Assembly: GCA_944358805.1 (NCBI GenBank)
Contig: CALVSD010000003.1
Coordinates: 1-36,254 of the forward strand
Origin: an uncultured Bacilli bacterium
GTDB taxonomy: Bacteria; Bacillota_I; Bacilli_A; RF39; UBA660
Reading direction: 5' to 3'
Length of the DNA stretch: 36,254 bases
A program made the translations under genes and the position numbers. The notes under the pieces were generated by a model. The model was given only the letters and a program-made list of their open reading frames with translations. It had not been told where the DNA came from and searched no databases. Positions 33,409-36,254 of this stretch are shown piece after piece; position 1 is the stretch's first letter; the number at the start of each line of letters is the position of its first letter.

Positions 33409-34296
33409 AATGTCTGTTATTAAATTTTCATTAAACTTTTTAGTTCTTATCATTTCTATTTCAAATAAATATGGAGGATATACTCTTTCTTTAGAATCAT
33501 CAGTTTTAGTTACATATGGTGTTTCTAATATTTTAGGGATATTCTCTATTTTTTTATTATAAATAATATTTATTAGATTATCAAACCCTAAATATCCATA
33601 TCCTATGTTTTCATGTCTATCTTTATGTGATGCTATATCATTCTTACTATCATTTACATGAATACATTTTAATTTATCTAATCCAATTATATTGTCAAAT
33701 TCATCAAGTACTTTATCAAAATCACTAATATCATATCCGGCATCATTTATATGACAAGTATCTAAGCATACACCAATTTTATCTTTAAATTTAACTCCTT
33801 CAATTATTCTATTTATTTCTTCAAAAGTTTTACCTATTTCATTACCTTTACCTGCCATTGTTTCTAAACATATTGTAACATCATAATCATTATCTAAAAT
33901 AAGATTTAATCCTTTTATAATATTAGTAATAGCAATATCTCTATTTCCTTCAACTGCAGATCCTGGATGCAATACCATTTTATTTATTCCAAGTAAACTA
34001 CATCTTTCTACTTCACTTGTTAAAAATGATACTGAAAAATCAAAATTTTTACTATTAGCTAAATTAACTATATAAGGTGCATGTACTATAACATTGTTTA
34101 AATCAATATTATTTTCTTTCATTAATTTATATGCTTCTAAAGTTAATTCATCTTTTATTCCAAGTCTATTTGTATTTTGTGGTGCTCCTGTATAAAACAT
34201 AAATGTATTTGCTTTATAACTAAGTGCTTCTTGCACACACCCTAATAATTGTTTATCATTTTTAAAAGAGACATGCGCCCCTATTATTAAATTCAT
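33391..34296 (-). CDS. nfo: Endonuclease IV (AP endonuclease)
   Basis: 301 residues, TIM-barrel, three-metal AP endonuclease of base excision repair. Metal-site motifs: 'IGAHVSF' at the start, 'VLHPGSA' (His), 'ICLETMAGKGNEIG' (Glu), 'GVCLDTCHINDAGYD' (Asp, His), 'CIHVNDSKND' (His, Asp), 'HKDRHENIGYG' (Asp, His) and 'KILETPYV' (Glu). GGAAGTGAT precedes the ATG at 34296. A TATAAT at 34316-34321 is the likely -10 box. Close homologue of B. subtilis YqfS. Confidence 0.96.
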   Translation of the reverse strand: MNLIIGAHVSFKNDKQLLGCVQEALSYKANTFMFYTGAPQNTNRLGIKDELTLEAYKLMKENNIDLNNVIVHAPYIVNLANSKNFDFSVSFLTSEVERCSLLGINKMVLHPGSAVEGNRDIAITNIIKGLNLILDNDYDVTICLETMAGKGNEIGKTFEEINRIIEGVKFKDKIGVCLDTCHINDAGYDISDFDKVLDEFDNIIGLDKLKCIHVNDSKNDIASHKDRHENIGYGYLGFDNLINIIYNKKIENIPKILETPYVTKTDDSKERVYPPYLFEIEMIRTKKFNENLITDIRNYYK

Positions 34297-34315
34297 TTTA
34301 TCACTTCCCTATATA

Positions 34316-34344
34316 ATTATATAATATTTTAAGAAAAAGAAAAA
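34316..34344 (-). promoter_or_regulatory. Possible nfo promoter
   Basis: TATAAT (34316-34321), 17 bases from a weak TTTTTC (34339-34344) that overlaps the pilin terminator on the minus strand. Confidence 0.45.
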
Positions 34345-34361
34345 GCGATTACTCGCTTTTT
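34331..34361 (-). terminator. Pilin gene terminator
   Basis: AAAAAGCGA (34340-34348) and TCGCTTTTT (34353-34361) form a perfect 9 bp stem with a 4-base loop and T-rich sequence on the minus strand. The stop codon is in the loop. Confidence 0.85.
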
Positions 34362-34867
34362 GGTGCCATATTTCCTCCAGTAGCAGTACTAAATCCATAA
34401 GTTACCATACCTGCAGTGTAATTTTTACCGCCTTCTTTTGCTACTAATAGTACTTCTAATTCATTATCACTTGTATACTTAATTGCAGAACAAGTGCTTT
34501 CGTCTACTTTGTAATCTACTGGTACATTACCATCCATTTTATATTCTACTTCACTTAATCCAACAGTCTTTGCAAATCCTTCAACAGATCCCATGCATAC
34601 CCATTGATCTTTGTTTTCACTATTATAAACTTCTGATTTTAATTCACTACTTATTTGCCAGTTTTCTTCAGGTTGCATTCCATCCTCAACAATCATCTGA
34701 GACCAAGAACTTACTATTGTTTTAGATTGAGAATGAACTGCACTTACCTTACTACTATTCATAACACTAGATACTTGTGGAAACACCAAAGCTATAATAA
34801 TTGCTAATATTACAATAACCGCTAATAATTCTACTAAAGTAAAACCTTTTCTATTTAACTTACCCAT
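34349..34867 (-). CDS. Type IV pilin-like/pseudopilin precursor (ComGC type)
   Basis: 172 residues from the ATG at 34867 (AGGAGG 7 bases upstream; a TTG one codon earlier is rejected). The class III signal 'MGKLNRKGFTLVELLAVIVI' has the prepilin peptidase site after Gly8 and the conserved Glu at +5, then a hydrophobic helix to about residue 30. The soluble domain has Cys in 'WVCMGSVEG' and 'STCSAIKY' that could form a disulfide. It should be cut by the peptidase encoded at 16695 and assembled by the GspF-type platform. Not in an operon with other pilins; promoter TTGACT-17-TATATT. Confidence 0.88.
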   Translation of the reverse strand: MGKLNRKGFTLVELLAVIVILAIIIALVFPQVSSVMNSSKVSAVHSQSKTIVSSWSQMIVEDGMQPEENWQISSELKSEVYNSENKDQWVCMGSVEGFAKTVGLSEVEYKMDGNVPVDYKVDESTCSAIKYTSDNELEVLLVAKEGGKNYTAGMVTYGFSTATGGNMAPKSE

Positions 34868-34894
34868 CAATTATCCTCCTATTTCTATATATTA

Positions 34895-34923
34895 AATATA
34901 TCACGAATAATATTTATAGTCAA
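34895..34923 (-). promoter_or_regulatory. Pilin promoter overlapping the rsmD stop codon
   Basis: TTGACT (34918-34923), a 17-base spacer and TATATT (34895-34900) on the minus strand, a near-consensus SigA promoter. The TGA stop of rsmD (34920-34922) is inside the -35 box. Confidence 0.75.
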
Positions 34924-35468
34924 TTATTTTTATAAATATAAACATATTTATATCCATATTTTTTACTTTTCACTAATGTCAAATTATTATATTTTTCTTT
35001 CAATTTATCACTTTCAAATTCTAAAACAATTATTCCTTGTTTTTTTAGTAAATCATATTCTAATATCTTATTAATTACTTCATCAATTATTTCATACTTA
35101 TATGGAGGATCTACAAAAATAATATCAAATTTAATACCACTATTATTAAAATAATTAAGTGCTTTATTATAATCATTATGTAATATAGTAGCTTTATCAT
35201 TAATATTAAACGATTCAACATTCTTTTTTATTACCTTTATTGCTTCAATACTATTATCTACAAAAAAACATTTAGAAGCACCATTACTAATTGCTTCAAT
35301 TCCTAAATTACCACTACCTGCAAATAGATCTAAAACAATACTGTCCTTAATATAATTTTGAATAGTGCCAAATACCGATTCTTTTACTCTATCCATTGTA
35401 GGTCTTGTTCCATCAATATTATATCCTAATATATTTCTTCCCTTTAATGTACCACTTATAACTCTCAC
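34920..35468 (-). CDS. rsmD: 16S rRNA (guanine(966)-N2)-methyltransferase
   Basis: 182 residues. It has the RsmD pattern: 'MRVISGTLKGRNILG', 'TRPTMDRVKESVFGTIQ', the SAM site 'VLDLFAGSGNLGIEAISNGA' and the catalytic 'IIFVDPPYKYE'. It methylates G966 of 16S rRNA in the small subunit. The start is GTG at 35468 with AAGGTGAT upstream. The stop is TGA, the only one in the window. It follows the ylbD-ylbE-like pair as in B. subtilis (ylbH), although ylbF/ylbG and coaD are missing here. Confidence 0.95.
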   Translation of the reverse strand: MRVISGTLKGRNILGYNIDGTRPTMDRVKESVFGTIQNYIKDSIVLDLFAGSGNLGIEAISNGASKCFFVDNSIEAIKVIKKNVESFNINDKATILHNDYNKALNYFNNSGIKFDIIFVDPPYKYEIIDEVINKILEYDLLKKQGIIVLEFESDKLKEKYNNLTLVKSKKYGYKYVYIYKNN

Positions 35469-35489
35469 ATAATCACCTTTTCTATTAAT

Positions 35490-35518
35490 AAATTACTATA
35501 TAATATTTTTTTAGTCAA
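35490..35518 (-). promoter_or_regulatory. rsmD promoter
   Basis: TTGACT (35513-35518), a 17-base spacer and TAATTT (35490-35495) on the minus strand. The -35 box touches the T-run of the preceding terminator; the -10 box is weak. Confidence 0.5.
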
Positions 35519-35542
35519 GAAAAAAAGATAGAAATCTATCTT
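35518..35542 (-). terminator. Terminator of the ylbD-ylbE-like operon
   Basis: AAGATAG (35525-35531) and CTATCTT (35536-35542) form a 7 bp stem with a 4-base loop, followed by TTTTTTCTT on the minus strand. The TAG stop of the YlbE-like gene (35536-35538) is in the stem. Confidence 0.8.
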
Positions 35543-35757
35543 AATACATCTAAAAAAGTTTGTAACATATTTATATTATCTAACATTTTATTTAACTTAT
35601 CAGTAGGTTTTAATTTATATTTATCTTTCATGTCTTCAACAAATTCTTTAAAATTTGCAGGATTTCTGTTTAATAATTTATACCAATAAGAATATTCTCT
35701 TAAAAATTTTATATAGTTTGGATTAGTTTTTAATTGATATTGAAGCTCTAATGTCAT
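35536..35757 (-). CDS. YlbE-like protein
   Basis: 73 residues. The pattern 'LKTNPNYIKFLREYSYWYKL' followed by 'LNRNPANFKEF' matches the YlbE family of Bacilli ('q.P.l..fiR..P.WYR.L.RnP'). Function unknown. The ATG overlaps the TAA of the YlbD-like gene (TAATG), and rsmD follows, the same order as in B. subtilis. Confidence 0.75.
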   Translation of the reverse strand: MTLELQYQLKTNPNYIKFLREYSYWYKLLNRNPANFKEFVEDMKDKYKLKPTDKLNKMLDNINMLQTFLDVLR

Positions 35758-36134
35758 TAATCTTCAAAGTGTTTATATAATGGTCTAGGTTTATATTCTG
35801 ATGTTTTATTAGAATTATCTTTTACAAACAAATCACTTACTAATCCAATTGCTTTTTGTAATGACACTATTCCTTCTTGTACTTTATTAACATCCATATT
35901 TTTTGCCATATTAATTATTTCTGTTAATGAACTACCAGTACTTTTAGTATTTTTTTTGTTATTATTATTTTCTACGTTATTACTTCTTATATAGTTATTC
36001 CATATATTTTTGTCTTCTCCATATAAATCGTAAAATTCATAAAATTGTTGCCAAGTCATTTTATTATCTTTTACTTGTGATATTAAACTAGGATTTTTTC
36101 TAACAAACTCTTTAAATTCGTCAATTTTAGACAT
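35757..36134 (-). CDS. YlbD-like protein
   Basis: 125 residues. The N-terminus 'EFKEFVRKNPSLISQVKDNK' plus 'MTWQQFYEFYDLYGEDKNIW' and the later 'INMAKNMDVNKVQEGIVSLQ' follow the YlbD family, named as a putative spore coat protein in Bacillus. A low-complexity Asn/Lys/Ser linker separates the halves. No other sporulation gene is in the window, so the spore role may not apply. ATG at 36134 with AGGTGAT upstream. Confidence 0.75.
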   Translation of the reverse strand: MSKIDEFKEFVRKNPSLISQVKDNKMTWQQFYEFYDLYGEDKNIWNNYIRSNNVENNNNKKNTKSTGSSLTEIINMAKNMDVNKVQEGIVSLQKAIGLVSDLFVKDNSNKTSEYKPRPLYKHFED

Positions 36135-36184
36135 AGACTATCACCTAATAAATTATATGCAAAACTTATTAAATGTTGAACAAA

Positions 36185-36253
36185 AGTCAAAATAAATTTT
36201 GACTAACTTACCTCACGGTAAGTTTTTTCTACTTCATAGGAATTTATATTCCT
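36185..36253. repeat. Three consecutive hairpins at the right edge, one a plus-strand terminator
   Basis: AGTCAAAAT/ATTTTGACT (36185-36204) is followed by AACTTACC/GGTAAGTT with the loop TCAC (36205-36224) and then T6CT, and by AGGAAT/ATTCCT (36238-36253). The middle one has terminator form in the plus direction, although no plus-strand gene ends here. The first has a TTTTG run on the minus strand and may end a gene beyond the edge. The true context is outside the window. Confidence 0.5.
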
Positions 36254-36254
36254 C

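Noticed and set aside
653-36134. Reassigned genetic code (TGA as Trp)
   Set aside because: Trp is read from TGG in the genes I checked and all genes are full length under the standard code. rsmD uses TGA as a stop, and read-through would add only two codons before a TAA.
1-36254. CRISPR array, tRNA or rRNA genes, insertion sequences, prophage
   Set aside because: I found no regularly spaced repeats, tRNA cloverleaf, rRNA-like block, transposase or integrase. The repeats present are short coding repeats and terminators.

Overview
The window is strongly AT-rich (roughly a quarter G+C by eye), densely packed, and almost all on the minus strand. It looks like the core chromosome of a low-GC Gram-positive bacterium of the class Bacilli. 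The main evidence is gene neighbourhoods also found in Bacillus: murG-murB-divIB, dnaG-rpoD(sigA)-trmK, a yqfQ-like gene close to that cluster, nfo next to a yqfT-like gene, and ylbD-ylbE-rsmD. The cell-wall genes (murG, murB, divIB, a class B PBP) mean it is not a wall-less mollicute. Base composition, the prepilin-type genes and the large SipW-type surface protein fit an uncultured gut lineage near Erysipelotrichales/RF39; that placement is inference. Tryptophan is read from TGG and the genes are intact under the standard code. TGA is nearly absent as a stop: I found one among 35 complete genes.

Layout from left to right, minus strand unless stated. 1-317: start of a cysteine synthase-family gene, cut by the edge. 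318-652: AT-rich spacer. 653-1102: DUF3592-like membrane protein. 1281-3637: hisS, a HAD/NT5C-type phosphatase and a thioredoxin-like membrane protein in one operon. 3730-4872: LolA-like plus DUF4367-like lipoprotein. 4944-6932: HelD. 7124-7321 (+): DUF378 protein. 7342-10004: divIB, murB, murG. 10128-11438: GT-C-type membrane protein. 11487-12789: SPFH protein and NfeD. 12871-16613: FtsX-type ABC exporter. 16695-18755: prepilin peptidase and GspF/ComGB-type protein. 18855-19706 (+): YqfQ/VrrA-like protein and a degenerate Fic-like protein. 19711-24233: queA, dnaG, rpoD, trmK. 24345-25826: Rieske FAD oxidoreductase. 25888-27339: second GT-C-like protein. 27422-29893: 823-residue surface protein. 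29914-30146: leader region of that gene. 30187-30927: rpmG and efp. 30971-33058: PBP. 33130-33384 (+): YqfT-like. 33391-34296: nfo. 34349-34867: prepilin. 34920-36134: ylbD-like, ylbE-like, rsmD. 36185-36253: hairpins at the right edge.

The genes are mostly housekeeping: peptidoglycan synthesis and division (MurG, MurB, DivIB, PBP), information processing (DnaG, SigA, HelD, HisRS, EF-P, L33, QueA, TrmK, RsmD, Nfo), and envelope functions (lipoprotein, ABC exporter, SPFH/NfeD, pseudopilus parts). Intergenic regions are extremely compact. Many stop codons lie inside terminator hairpins, and the next promoter often touches or overlaps that hairpin.

The most unusual locus is the leader of the surface-protein gene (29914-30146). 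It holds a promoter, a strong ribosome binding site, a 36-codon ORF with nine consecutive G, and a stop codon inside a strong terminator that lies directly before the surface-protein gene, with no room for another promoter. This reads as a possible phase-variable, translation-coupled attenuator. The surface protein itself ends in a lectin-like domain whose last 100 coding bases are abnormally GC-rich, a candidate variable region.
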